In this document: one piece after another, positions 32,661 through 42,462 of the stretch
Layout of the letters: each line of letters starts with the position of its first letter
Numbering within the stretch: the first letter of the stretch is position 1
Source of the DNA: Cohnella sp. GbtcB17
GTDB taxonomy: Bacteria; Bacillota; Bacilli; Paenibacillales; Paenibacillaceae
Reading direction: 5' to 3'
Assembly: GCF_019091135.1 (NCBI RefSeq)
Contig: NZ_JAGXJW010000003.1
Span: forward strand, 162,564-226,563
DNA length: 64,000 nt
The notes under the pieces: model-generated
The model's input: the letters and a program-made list of their open reading frames with translations, nothing else
Told to the model about the DNA's origin: nothing
The model's database searches: none
Made by a program: the position numbers and the translations under genes

Positions 32661-35600
32661 TTACCACTTATAAGACTTGCAGCCTTTGGCCTTCAGGGCC
32701 AGCTCGGGTTTACTCGGCGTGAAAAGATCGAGAATATTTTTGCCCAGATTCTCTTCCTTTCCTTTCACCGAAAATTTCTCTAACGGATTGAACAGGTCGG
32801 TCTTGAATGGCCCCGCTTCGAATTTTCCGATCGGCTCGACCTCCAAGCACCCGCCTTCCCATCGATCCTTCAGCTTGACGCCGACCGTCAGGGCCAACGG
32901 TCCTTTGACGATTTTGGCGGTCGCTTCGACCGACAATCCGTCTGCGGTCAAGCCCTCGAGCGGCGCAATATCCAGACCGCCCCCTACGCCAAAGCCTGCC
33001 TCCAGGCAGGAGGAAAAACCTTCGTTGTTAATACAAACGCGCCCGCCCCCGCCGATTCCGTCATAGGCGGTTGCCCCGATGCACATGGTCCCGCACGGAT
33101 CGCGGTACTGCACCGGATTGTTGTTGACATAGGCATACAGATTCGCCTGGCCGCTCTCGAACAGAATTGGATCGCGCGCCGTCCACCTGCCCGACAGCGT
33201 ATCAAGATCCCGCGCACCGAACCTTACAAGTCCCGTGCCCCTGTCCTCCAATCCGCCCGCATATCCGATCGCCAGCGCGAAGCCCGGATTCGAATCCGAC
33301 AGCACGCCGCCATAACTGTCGTACTTCAGCCGCTTGACGACCTTCCCCTGAACGTCCAGCACCTGCTGCGGCGTCCCGACGCCGTCCGTGATCACATAAT
33401 AGCGTACGTTGCCCCGCTCCAGCCCGATTAGCAGGCCGTCTTCGTCGTACAGATAATTCGTCAGCTCCCCGTTTTCGTTCACCGTGCTCGTCACCAGCTG
33501 CAGCGAGGTCGGGTCTCCGTAAAAATACTGGGTTGAATGCCCGGCGCCATCCTCGCGGTACGTTTGTCTGCCCAGCGCGTCGTACGCATAACTGTAAGTT
33601 ACGCCGCTTACCGACGCTGTCAGCAGCTCCCCGCGAGCGCCGTACTTGAACGTGTCCGCGCCGCGCTGACGAAGATAGCCGTCTTCGTCGAAGCTGTACG
33701 CCGTACCGCCCACAGCCGTCAGTACGTCATGCGAGCCGTAGCTGCTAGCCATCCGTTCCGAACCCGTTACTTCGCGGACGATCCGGTTTTTGTTCGCATC
33801 GTATTCATACGTCTCCGCCGTCGCGCCTTCCGGACCGCTGCGCTGCGCATTCGTCAGCTGTCCGTCCAGATCGAACGTATAGACGGTCGTCTCCGTGCCT
33901 TCCGGCGTCGTCACCGTCAAGCGCGTGATGTTGCCGCTCAAATCGTATTCAGGCGCGATGCGGTAGACTTCCCTACCAGCCAGCGTATAGATCCGCTCCT
34001 TCTGCCGGCCCAGCTCGTCGTAGGTCTGCGTCACCTGCAGCTTGCCGTCGTTCATCCCCGCTACGCTTCCGTTCGGGCCGGTTCGGTCGAACGTGAACGG
34101 TCCGTACTTGACAAGCCGGCCCATGTCGTCCCTGCGCATATCGGTTGTCACGTTAGCCGTCTGCGACACGCCATAGACCATTCTGGTCACGGAAGTCTGG
34201 ATCTTGGTCAGATTGGCCAATACGTCGTACGAGTAATCGTAAACGCCTTTTGCCTTGCCCGTGATCGTCTGCCTGCTCACCAGATCGCCGACATACGCGA
34301 ACTCGTTGGTTTGCGGCAGCGATCCGGGGATTTGACCGACGCTTTCCAGTTTTTTCGCCCGGTCTGTATTGTCCGCATATTCGAACGTGCGCAGGATATC
34401 CGCATCGTTCATGCCGGCAATCCGCTTGCCGCCTCCTGTATCGTAGACATAGTCGATCTGACGGCCGCCGCGCAGCGTCGACCGCTCCAATTTGCCGCCG
34501 TCGCCATGCGCCAGGCTGATCCAATCCGGCCCTTCCGCGGACGCAAATCCATCAAACTGGCCCAGTTCATTGTAGCTTTGCCGGTAAGTCGTGCCGTCCG
34601 GCATCGTCAGACCGGTCAACTGCCCCAGCTCGTCGTACGAGCTGCCGTATACTTTGCCGCCCGGCGTCGTCGAGGAGATCAACCGGTCGGCTTCGTCATA
34701 AGCGAACGACCTTGTCCGTCCGGCCGCATCCGTCAATGCGGTGAGCCGATTCCGTTCGTCGTACGTATACTTGGCGAGCTGTTCCCCTTGCGTTGACTGG
34801 GCCAGCCGTCCTTTCTCGTCGTACGTGTATACGATTGGAGCAAGCTGCTGCCCTGGCCATTCCACCTGTACGACCCGGCCGTATTCATCGTAGGTGAAAA
34901 CCTGCTTCAACCCGTCAGGCCCCGTCTCGGTCAATTGCCGCGTCGCCGCTTCGTACTTCGACTCGGTTACGGAAGTCCCCGTTTTGTTCGTATGCGTCAA
35001 CGATTTCAAGCTGCCGTCCTCATTCCACTCCACCGCGCGGGATTCGTTGAAGGTCGCCTTCTTCCCGTCAGGCTGCGTCAGCGTCGCTTCCTTCATGACC
35101 GGGACATCCATATCCCAGCGCGGATCGCCCGTCATCGTCTTCGTCATGACGCTTCCGTCCGGAAGCTCGATCCGTTCGCTGCCCGGCCGTACCGCAGCGA
35201 CCAGACGCGTGCCGTCCGGACCGGTCGTCGTCCGCTGCACGCCGCCTTCGATCCGCTTCGTCTCGTACACGGTCGCACGGCCCTCCGCATCGGTAAAGGT
35301 GACGATCGTCCCGTCGGCCGTGTCGGCGCGGCTCAGCGTCTGCACGCCTCCCGCCCCGTTCTCGGCACGAATCAGCAGTCCGTCTTCGTCATAAGCGTAG
35401 GTACTGGTCTGCTCCAGCGGATCGACGAAGGTTTGCAGCAGTCCGCCGGCATCGTACGTCATCCGATACGTTTCTCCGGCCGGACTTGTCACCGCAACCA
35501 GACGCCCTTGCTCATCCGTCGTCAGCTCCGTCCGCTGCCCGCCGGCTCCGATAATCGCCAACGGCTTGCCTGCGCTATCCCGTTCGATCGACATCTCGTT

Positions 35601-38600
35601 GCCGCTCCGGTCGGTAACTCGCACCAGACGGCCTTCCTCGTCATAATCCAGCTTGGTCAATACAGCACCCGTCAAGGCGTCCGTCGTTTGCGCATGCGTT
35701 TGGTCTCCGGCCTCGAACTCGTAGACGACCTGGCCGCCTTCGTCGGGCGTCTCAAGCAGGCTATCAGCCTCTTTCACCAGAAAATAGCCGACCCGATCAT
35801 TCTGTGTTTCAACTACACGTCCGCCGTCGGCGGTAACGGCCGTCAGGTTAAACTTTTGCGTCGCCTGGTCCATGACCCATGACGGAGTCTCCAGCTTCTC
35901 CATAAGTCCGTCCTGCGCAACACGGTAAACGTCCCTGCCTCCGGCTCTGAAATAAAGCCGGTCCTGCGCGTCCAGGAAAAGCCTGCTAAGTCCGCCCGCA
36001 TAGTAACTCGAAAGGAAGAAAAACTCGGCTTCCGTCGCCTTCATGCCATGAGCGGCCGGCCTGCTCCCAGGCTCATCGAGCAACACGCCCGCCACCCGGG
36101 ACAAGGTGCCGTCCGGGCTTAGCTTGCGTATCCGCGTGAACGCGCGATAGTCGCCAAACAACGTAGCCGCATTCGTATCTGTCATATACAGAGAGCCGTC
36201 GCTGCCCATCCGGATCTGCTCCACCGCGCCGATCCCCGCCTTGTCGCCGGGACCGCTATCCTTGCCTTTGGCCGTATGATCCCCCAGCGTCTGGAGGATG
36301 CCGTCCGGACCGATCTTGTACAGGGTGGTTCGGTACGGAACCAAGTTTTGATCGCCCGGTCGAGTCGGGTAGGACGTGAAGTAGACGGAACCGTCCATAC
36401 CCGCAGCCAGCTCGATGATGCCTGGCAGCGGTACGTTCTTCGCCTCCGCGCCGTCCGGCAACGGGGCTTGCGGACCTCCTCTGCCCGTGCCCGCTATAAC
36501 CTCCCAGTCGGTCTGCCTCTTCGTTTTGCGAAGCAGCTGGTATTTATCAGGATTGTAGCAATAGATCGTCCCTTGCGCGTCAACCGCGATGACGTTCCAG
36601 TTGGACAGCGGAACATCCGCCACCTTGACGACTTTTCCGCTCGGATCGAGACCTAAAATCACTTTGCTCCGAGTGAAGAAGTTGACTGCGGCATAATAGA
36701 TCCACCCGTCCATGCCGGTTGTCATTGTACCGTATTCTATGGTATGCCCTTCGAACGAGAAGTCCACTTCGCCACGCATCGACCTGGTCTTGGTCTGTGT
36801 CGTGCCGTCTCCCAGCAGCAGTCTCTTCGAGCCGTCATCGTAAATATGATGCGGATCAAGACTCCAGCCTGCAACGCCGGCGGATGCGTATGGATTCCGC
36901 GGACTCTCCAGCGCTCCGTGCCATTCCTGGCCCACGCTGACCTCGGAGGTGTCTCTCATCTGCCCGTATACGGAGGATGGAGCGGCCGAGATCCGGCCGA
37001 AGCTGCGCTCGAATTCGCCGTTTGACGGATAATACTGAGCCTTGTACACATAATCGACGCGGACCGTGTAAGGATGAGAGCCCGTCAGCTCGCGGCCGTA
37101 AGCGTCCTTGCCGTCCCACTCGAACGTATACGTCTTGTTCGGAGACGGGGCGAAGCTCGCCCGGTGCAGCTTGCCGCCGATCTGGATGCTCACGTTCATC
37201 CTCCGCAGCGAAGCCGGCAGCGGCTCGCCGTCGCTCACCGGAATTTCCAGCGTCGACTTCGCCTTGTAGCCTTCCTCCCGCTCGCTCATGTAGTTCAGCA
37301 TATACGGCGTTCCTGCGATCGGAATCTGCTGTCCCAACGTCTGATTCTGGCAGCCGATGATCGAGCCCTTCTTCTTGCACGGATCGTCTTCCTTCTTGCG
37401 CTTCTCCCAGGGCTCCCGATCCGGCGGCGATTCGGCGTCTCCCGGAGGTCCGTACGGCCAGTTGTGGTCATATGGCGTGAAATGGGTGATCGGCACCCGC
37501 CACAGCGTTTTCCCCGGTTCATACAGCTCCGCGAGCTTGCGCAGCTCCTCCTCCGTCACGCCCAGCTTCGCCAACTGCTCCTCGCCGTCCGCCTCGCCGT
37601 CTCCGTCCGCATCGATCCCGGCCAGGCCGTTCTTCACCGAGACGATCTCGATCACCTTGCCGTTCGGCGCCGCGATCCATTGCCCTTTCTCCCGGTCATA
37701 GTATGCATTCGGCACCGCTTCCCCGACCGGGAAGCCAATGAAGTTGTCCAGGTAATGGTACACCTCCCGGTCGAAGGTCACCTCCGTCGCTCCCGCCTGC
37801 ACCGCTTCGTCCGCCGACAGCTCCACCGCATACGTATACGCCACGTACGGCGGCAGCTCGCCCGGCATCGCCTTCGGTCCTTCCGGACCGGCCGTATACT
37901 CCGTCGAGCGGAAGCTGATGCTCGGCAACGGCTGCTGGGTCCCGTCCGGCAGCCTCATCGTCGCCGTCGTCCCCACCGGGAACAGCACCGTCGACTGGCG
38001 GGTTCCATCCTCATCCGTTACCGGCGTACCCTGCGCTGCCTGGATCTCCGTGCTGTCCTCCAGCTGCACCTGCGTCACCTTGCTGTCGTACGCCGTCAGC
38101 ACGACGTCTTCCAGATGCTCGTAATCTCCCGGCGTCGCCTGCTTTTTCCGCTGCACGGTCATATATCCGTCCTTCTCGTATTGCAACGTCCAAATGCCGT
38201 CGCCGTTCACGGCCAGGTCGAACATCCCGTCCGCCCGGCTCAGCGTCTGCCCCCATTCCGGATGGTCCAACACTGTGATGCGTACGCCGCCGACCGGCGC
38301 CTGGGCCGTGTCCAGTACGCGCCCTCTCAGCACGCCTGCGCGCTCCGCTTCGATCGCGCCCGGCTGCACGCCCGTCTGAATCGGATTCGGTCCCGTGTAC
38401 AGGAAGTCCGTCATCTCCTGGAAGCTCGCCTGGCCCGAGGCCGGCAGCTCCGTCGCTACGCTGCCCGGATCGGGCGGCAGATTGCTGCCGTCACCGGTCG
38501 GCGTCGCTTGCACCGCGCCCGACTTGGCCGACTCGTTGCCGCTCTCGTCGTAGGCCGATACGGCCAGCTCATAAGCGATGCCGCCCGTCAGGCCGGTCGC

Positions 38601-41072
38601 CGTGTAAGAGGCAGTTTTTCCGGCTTCAAGTGCCGCGCCCCACGAGCTTGCCCCTACCGCCCGAACGTAGACCCGGTAGCCAGCCAGATCGTCCTCCCCG
38701 TTCGCCGTCCAGTTCAGCGCGATCCGTCCTTCTCCCGCGCCGGCCGTCAGCCCGGCCGGCACGGCCGGCGGCGTCGTGTCCGGCTGCTCTTCTTCAAGCG
38801 GCGTCGCGCTGACGATCGCCGACATGTGAGAGCTATTGCCGCTCGTGTCGTACGCCGCAATGGCGAGCTCGTACGTCCGGTCATGCCAGACGTCAAGGAC
38901 TGTATACGTCGTGTCCAGGCCGACGTCGACGCCTCCGCTCCACGTTTGGCTTCCCTGTACGCGGCTGTAGATCCGATAGCTGTCCAGATCGGCTTCGGTG
39001 TTGGCCGTCCAGCTCAGTTCAATTTTACGGACGCCCGGCTCTGCCTTCAGCCCGCTCGGCACGGCCGGAGGGTCACGATCCTGCGTCTGATCGTCCCGCG
39101 GCGTTTCGCGCCTCGTCTGGGATTTGGCCGACTCGTTGCCGCTCGCATCGTAGGCGGTCACGGCAAAATCGTACGTCGTGCCGTTCGTCAGTCCGGTAAT
39201 CGTATATCCGCTCTCGCGTCCAGGCTTGTCGAATTGGCTCCAGGCCGCTCCGTCGGACACGCGCCAGTAGATTCGGTAGCCGGCCAGATCTTCCTCTGAA
39301 CTCATATCCCAGGTCAGGATTACTTTGCCGTCCCCCGCCTCTGTCCTCACCCCGCCCGGAACCGCAGGCGGCGTCACGTCCGGCGGCGGAACGCCAGCTT
39401 TAGGCTTCGCCCTAACGAGCTCCGACCTCGCGGACGCATTGCCGCTTTTGTCGTAGGCCGCTACCGCGAATTCGTAGGTCCGGCCGTTCGTCAGCCCTTT
39501 CGCCGTATACGACACGGATACGCCCGCATCGGCCTGGATGGTCCATGCCTCGGTCCCTTCCTCGCGCCCGTAGATCCGGTAGCCGGCCAAGTCGCTCTCC
39601 GCGTTCGCCGTCCAGGCCAGCGCGATCAGGCCGTCTCCGGGCTCCGCTCTCAGTCCGCTCGGCACCGCGGGCGGCGTCACATCCGGCGTTTGCGTGCCGC
39701 CTCCACCTCCGCCGCCCCCACCGCTTGGCACTCCTCCGTTCAGGCGAAGCATGCCCAGATCCAGCTTGGCTCCCGCCTTGGGGGCCGTGTAGCTCCCCGG
39801 TGCGTCCGTTCGGACGCATTTGCAGCTGTCCGACTTCGCCGCCTCGCTGTCCAGCAAGGCCAGCGCCTGCTTCGCCTGCTCGGTCTGCAGCAGCTCCGGC
39901 TCGGCCGTCCCCGCCTTCGCGGCCGCTTCGCGGATGCTCTCGTCCGCGATATACGACAGCTGGTACGTACGCTCCGGCTCGACATATGCGGTGAAGGAAC
40001 CGTCGGCCCTCGTGATCGCATAATAAGTCGGATTGGTCGTAAACGCCAGCACAATGCCGCCCGCCGCCTTGCCGTCGTCCCCCGTCAGCTTGCCTTCCAG
40101 CACGGCTGCCTTGCTTGCGACCAGATCATAAGCGGGCGTACCCGGCATCCAATCCACGCTTCGGAAGCCGGCGACGCCGTCGCTTGTCGCATAGATATCG
40201 TACGACCCGCTCTCCCACGCTCCAGGCAGCTCAAAGCTGCCTTGCGCATCCGTCCGCCCCGCGGCGAGCTGAGCCCGCTTGCCCTTTGCGTGAACGCGCA
40301 CGAGCGCATGGGCCAGCGGCTGCCCTTCGTCCGACTTGACTGCAACTGTCAGCGGAGCCGCCTGGTCCGGACCTTTCAGCAGCTTCAAGGTGCGATGGAG
40401 CGCCACCGCCGCTTCCGCGCGGGTGAGGCTCTTCTCGCCGCGGAATGCGCCGTCCTCATAGCCTCGAACAATGCCGGCCTCATGCAGAGCCGAGATCGCC
40501 GGAGCCGCCCAGGCCGGAATCCGGCCGCTGTCGGTGAATTCGACCGCCCGTTCAGCCTTCCGGCCCGTCAGCCGTCCCAGCATGACAGCCGTCTCCTGGC
40601 GGTTCAAGAGCGCCTGCGGCCGGAAGGCGCCGGTCGCATCCCCCTGCACCAGCCCGAGACGCGCCGCCTTTTTCACGTCCTCCGCAAACCATTCATCCTT
40701 GACATCGGTAAAAATCGCTTCCTGCGACTGATCGCCTTCGACCAGCCCGTTCTTCGGCAGCTGGGCCAGCAGCCGGTTCAGCATCACGGTGAACTCCGCC
40801 CGGGTCACGGCCCGGTCCGGCCGGAAGGTTCCGTCTTCATAGCCGCTCACTACGCCCGCGTCCGCCAGCTCCTCAACCTCGGCCGAAGCCCACGCGGGCA
40901 AGCTGTCGCTCCATCCCGCAGTGCCGCTGCCTGCGCTTTCGCCGCCGCTCGCGCTTTCCATGCTCCCCGGCCCCGCCGCAGTCTCCACAGCGCCCGCCGG
41001 CACGAGCGGCTGCACGACAAGCACCGCTGTCAGGAGCAGCGGCGTACACCGTTTGATCAGCTTCCTAACCAT
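32661..41072 (-). CDS. Giant SLH/FnIII/NHL/YD-repeat (RHS) surface protein
   Basis: 2,803 residues. A signal peptide (about 1-29) is followed by three N-terminal SLH domains (about 53-230; for example GYEDGTFRPDRAVTRAEF), two carboxypeptidase-regulatory-like modules, a Gly-run hinge near 455 and four FnIII modules (about 465-850). Another regulatory-like module follows, then an NHL/teneurin-like propeller (about 1430-1750), a long YD-repeat shell (about 1780-2600) and the RHS core ending at YRDPCG near 2659. A Cys-rich tip of about 145 residues ends the protein. GAGGAGG lies 7 nt before the ATG. RHS shells often enclose a C-terminal toxin, but no immunity gene lies downstream and the Gly-rich tip is not a toxin I recognise. 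It is anchored to the wall by SLH and could be an adhesin or contact-dependent effector. Confidence 0.9.
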   Translation of the reverse strand: MVRKLIKRCTPLLLTAVLVVQPLVPAGAVETAAGPGSMESASGGESAGSGTAGWSDSLPAWASAEVEELADAGVVSGYEDGTFRPDRAVTRAEFTVMLNRLLAQLPKNGLVEGDQSQEAIFTDVKDEWFAEDVKKAARLGLVQGDATGAFRPQALLNRQETAVMLGRLTGRKAERAVEFTDSGRIPAWAAPAISALHEAGIVRGYEDGAFRGEKSLTRAEAAVALHRTLKLLKGPDQAAPLTVAVKSDEGQPLAHALVRVHAKGKRAQLAAGRTDAQGSFELPGAWESGSYDIYATSDGVAGFRSVDWMPGTPAYDLVASKAAVLEGKLTGDDGKAAGGIVLAFTTNPTYYAITRADGSFTAYVEPERTYQLSYIADESIREAAAKAGTAEPELLQTEQAKQALALLDSEAAKSDSCKCVRTDAPGSYTAPKAGAKLDLGMLRLNGGVPSGGGGGGGGGTQTPDVTPPAVPSGLRAEPGDGLIALAWTANAESDLAGYRIYGREEGTEAWTIQADAGVSVSYTAKGLTNGRTYEFAVAAYDKSGNASARSELVRAKPKAGVPPPDVTPPAVPGGVRTEAGDGKVILTWDMSSEEDLAGYRIYWRVSDGAAWSQFDKPGRESGYTITGLTNGTTYDFAVTAYDASGNESAKSQTRRETPRDDQTQDRDPPAVPSGLKAEPGVRKIELSWTANTEADLDSYRIYSRVQGSQTWSGGVDVGLDTTYTVLDVWHDRTYELAIAAYDTSGNSSHMSAIVSATPLEEEQPDTTPPAVPAGLTAGAGEGRIALNWTANGEDDLAGYRVYVRAVGASSWGAALEAGKTASYTATGLTGGIAYELAVSAYDESGNESAKSGAVQATPTGDGSNLPPDPGSVATELPASGQASFQEMTDFLYTGPNPIQTGVQPGAIEAERAGVLRGRVLDTAQAPVGGVRITVLDHPEWGQTLSRADGMFDLAVNGDGIWTLQYEKDGYMTVQRKKQATPGDYEHLEDVVLTAYDSKVTQVQLEDSTEIQAAQGTPVTDEDGTRQSTVLFPVGTTATMRLPDGTQQPLPSISFRSTEYTAGPEGPKAMPGELPPYVAYTYAVELSADEAVQAGATEVTFDREVYHYLDNFIGFPVGEAVPNAYYDREKGQWIAAPNGKVIEIVSVKNGLAGIDADGDGEADGEEQLAKLGVTEEELRKLAELYEPGKTLWRVPITHFTPYDHNWPYGPPGDAESPPDREPWEKRKKEDDPCKKKGSIIGCQNQTLGQQIPIAGTPYMLNYMSEREEGYKAKSTLEIPVSDGEPLPASLRRMNVSIQIGGKLHRASFAPSPNKTYTFEWDGKDAYGRELTGSHPYTVRVDYVYKAQYYPSNGEFERSFGRISAAPSSVYGQMRDTSEVSVGQEWHGALESPRNPYASAGVAGWSLDPHHIYDDGSKRLLLGDGTTQTKTRSMRGEVDFSFEGHTIEYGTMTTGMDGWIYYAAVNFFTRSKVILGLDPSGKVVKVADVPLSNWNVIAVDAQGTIYCYNPDKYQLLRKTKRQTDWEVIAGTGRGGPQAPLPDGAEAKNVPLPGIIELAAGMDGSVYFTSYPTRPGDQNLVPYRTTLYKIGPDGILQTLGDHTAKGKDSGPGDKAGIGAVEQIRMGSDGSLYMTDTNAATLFGDYRAFTRIRKLSPDGTLSRVAGVLLDEPGSRPAAHGMKATEAEFFFLSSYYAGGLSRLFLDAQDRLYFRAGGRDVYRVAQDGLMEKLETPSWVMDQATQKFNLTAVTADGGRVVETQNDRVGYFLVKEADSLLETPDEGGQVVYEFEAGDQTHAQTTDALTGAVLTKLDYDEEGRLVRVTDRSGNEMSIERDSAGKPLAIIGAGGQRTELTTDEQGRLVAVTSPAGETYRMTYDAGGLLQTFVDPLEQTSTYAYDEDGLLIRAENGAGGVQTLSRADTADGTIVTFTDAEGRATVYETKRIEGGVQRTTTGPDGTRLVAAVRPGSERIELPDGSVMTKTMTGDPRWDMDVPVMKEATLTQPDGKKATFNESRAVEWNEDGSLKSLTHTNKTGTSVTESKYEAATRQLTETGPDGLKQVFTYDEYGRVVQVEWPGQQLAPIVYTYDEKGRLAQSTQGEQLAKYTYDERNRLTALTDAAGRTRSFAYDEADRLISSTTPGGKVYGSSYDELGQLTGLTMPDGTTYRQSYNELGQFDGFASAEGPDWISLAHGDGGKLERSTLRGGRQIDYVYDTGGGKRIAGMNDADILRTFEYADNTDRAKKLESVGQIPGSLPQTNEFAYVGDLVSRQTITGKAKGVYDYSYDVLANLTKIQTSVTRMVYGVSQTANVTTDMRRDDMGRLVKYGPFTFDRTGPNGSVAGMNDGKLQVTQTYDELGRQKERIYTLAGREVYRIAPEYDLSGNITRLTVTTPEGTETTVYTFDLDGQLTNAQRSGPEGATAETYEYDANKNRIVREVTGSERMASSYGSHDVLTAVGGTAYSFDEDGYLRQRGADTFKYGARGELLTASVSGVTYSYAYDALGRQTYREDGAGHSTQYFYGDPTSLQLVTSTVNENGELTNYLYDEDGLLIGLERGNVRYYVITDGVGTPQQVLDVQGKVVKRLKYDSYGGVLSDSNPGFALAIGYAGGLEDRGTGLVRFGARDLDTLSGRWTARDPILFESGQANLYAYVNNNPVQYRDPCGTMCIGATAYDGIGGGGRVCINNEGFSSCLEAGFGVGGGLDIAPLEGLTADGLSVEATAKIVKGPLALTVGVKLKDRWEGGCLEVEPIGKFEAGPFKTDLFNPLEKFSVKGKEENLGKNILDLFTPSKPELALKAKGCKSYKW

Positions 41073-41117
41073 TTCCGAGCCTCCTCACCCCAACTGTTTG
41101 ACATAGTATAGCGGCCG

Positions 41118-41126
41118 CCCCCCCCC
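41118..41126. repeat. Nine-C (nine-G on the coding strand) homopolymer in the RHS gene promoter region
   Basis: A run of nine C on the plus strand, 46 nt before the RHS gene start. On the minus strand it sits directly upstream of TATACT (the best -10 candidate), within the stretch where the -35/-10 spacer would fall. Slippage could change spacing. Confidence 0.6.
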
Positions 41127-41168
41127 GCGCGTAAGCATCCATCCGACTAGACGCGTCACTGGAATTGT

Positions 41169-41207
41169 CACCCATTGTTGTCACCCCCTATGACAGGCTG
41201 CGTCATA
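41169..41207. promoter_or_regulatory. Cluster of TGTCA/TGACA elements upstream of the RHS gene
   Basis: TTGTCACCC occurs twice, followed by TATGACAGG and CGTCATA, giving the inverted pair TGTCA-N7-TGACA. It lies about 100-130 nt upstream of the RHS gene and looks like a binding site for an unidentified regulator. Confidence 0.3.
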
Positions 41208-41235
41208 TTCGTCCCGGACGCCCGCCTATGCGCCT

Positions 41236-41296
41236 AAAAACAAACCAGCCGCCGCTCCTCCCATTAGGGGAGAAACGGCGGCCGGTTTGTTTTTGG
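41236..41296 (-). terminator. Terminator of the ureide/ChrA operon
   Basis: AAAAACAAACC-A-GCCGCCG (41236-41254) pairs with CGGCGGC-C-GGTTTGTTTTT (41276-41294), a long stem with one mismatch and an inner CTCC/GGAG pairing. A- and T-runs on both sides make it bidirectional. Confidence 0.9.
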
Positions 41297-41320
41297 CCAT
41301 GGCGCTAGAGTGCCTCCCAT

Positions 41321-41863
41321 TCATTTAATATGAGGGAGTATAAGCCCGCCGTAAGCAAACGCAGCTACGATAAGCAAAGCAGGGTGCACCTTCCACTTGA
41401 CCAGTGCCAGAAAAGAAAGGAGCGCAATCCCAAGAGATTGCCAAATGCCCAGAGAGGCGATCGAATCCTCCCCCATTTTCCAGGTCAGCACCAACATCAT
41501 TACCGCGATGACAGGCTGCACAAATAAAGTCATCCCTTTGACGACGACCGATTGCCGATGCCGCTGAATGACTTTCAAAATCAAAATAAGGGCAACCGCG
41601 GATGGAAAGACGGCAGCGAACAACGCAAGGAACAAACCGGTCCATCCGTAAACATGGTACCCCACATAGGCTGCAATTTTAGTTGCTATTGGCCCCGGCA
41701 GCGCATTCCCGAGCGCGAGCATATTGGAAAATTCGCCGTTCGTCAGCCAGCGATAATGATTCACCACCTCTTCGTACATCAGAGGGATCGATGCAGGGCC
41801 TCCGCCGTAGCCGAGAACGTTCGCCATAAAGAAACCCAGAAGGATGCTTATCCAGATCGTCAT
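41321..41863 (-). CDS. chrA: Short-chain ChrA-family transporter subunit (second)
   Basis: 180 residues, half the length of a fused ChrA. It has about five to six membrane segments with family motifs near the N-terminus: GYGGGPASIPLM, then LALGNALPGPIATKIAAYVG. Short ChrA proteins work as a heterodimeric pair with opposite topology, and the partner is encoded immediately upstream, overlapping by four bases (ATGA). The family is named for chromate efflux. This pair is co-transcribed with allantoate and ureidoglycine enzymes, so a different anion is plausible (inference). Confidence 0.85.
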   Translation of the reverse strand: MTIWISILLGFFMANVLGYGGGPASIPLMYEEVVNHYRWLTNGEFSNMLALGNALPGPIATKIAAYVGYHVYGWTGLFLALFAAVFPSAVALILILKVIQRHRQSVVVKGMTLFVQPVIAVMMLVLTWKMGEDSIASLGIWQSLGIALLSFLALVKWKVHPALLIVAAFAYGGLILPHIK

Positions 41864-42444
41864 GCGGACGTCCCCTTATTTTTCGTCTTCAGACGAGCCA
41901 TTTTATTTTTTAATGGAAAATGGCTAGCGCCGTAGGCCAGGAATATTAAAATGACGATAGCCGGATGAACGGATATCGTTTGCAGCAGGAGAAAGGCTGC
42001 GACAAAAAGCAGGCAGCCCGCCAGCTTGCCCAACCCTTTCACCGCCTTCTCGGCAAATTCATAGGCCATCTGACCGAGCATGACCGCAATAACAGGCGTG
42101 ACGGCAGCGATCATGTCGGCAACTGTATTGGAGTAATCGACTACATTAACAAGCGCGAGCAGCGCGACCATGGCCAGGCATGTCGGCAAAATATGCGCGA
42201 CCACGCCGACGATCGCCCCGACCGCCCCCTTCAGTTTATATCCTAAATACGCGGCCATTTTGGTGGCGATCGGACCAGGCAGCGCGTTGGCAATCGCCAA
42301 CGTTTCTCCGAATTCATCGTCCTCCAGCCAGCGATAACGGGAAACCGCCTCGTAGCGGATGAGCGGGATTACGGAAGGACCGCCGCCAAACCCGAATATT
42401 CCGGTTCGCAGCATGCCGATGATCAGCTCTTTAAAGGCGCCCAC
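41860..42444 (-). CDS. chrA: Short-chain ChrA-family transporter subunit (first)
   Basis: 194 residues. The N-terminus has FGFGGGPSVIPLI, then LAIANALPGPIATKMAAYLG, the same motif pair as its partner, with about six membrane helices and a Lys-rich cytosolic tail (KNKMARLKTKNKG). It starts at GTG with AGGAGGAG 6 nt upstream and lies 18 nt after the aminotransferase gene, so it is in the same operon. It forms a heterodimer with the next product. Whether it moves chromate, sulfate or an organic anion from ureide breakdown cannot be told from the sequence. Confidence 0.85.
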   Translation of the reverse strand: MGAFKELIIGMLRTGIFGFGGGPSVIPLIRYEAVSRYRWLEDDEFGETLAIANALPGPIATKMAAYLGYKLKGAVGAIVGVVAHILPTCLAMVALLALVNVVDYSNTVADMIAAVTPVIAVMLGQMAYEFAEKAVKGLGKLAGCLLFVAAFLLLQTISVHPAIVILIFLAYGASHFPLKNKMARLKTKNKGTSA

Positions 42445-42462
42445 GCTTATCTCCTCCTGTTC

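Noticed and set aside
32661-33100. RHS C-terminal tip called as a toxin
   Set aside because: No known toxin motif is visible and no immunity gene lies downstream, so the call is left open.
37074-39299. 741-codon plus-strand frame opposite the RHS gene
   Set aside because: Arg-rich shadow of the FnIII and YD coding region, without start signal or domain.
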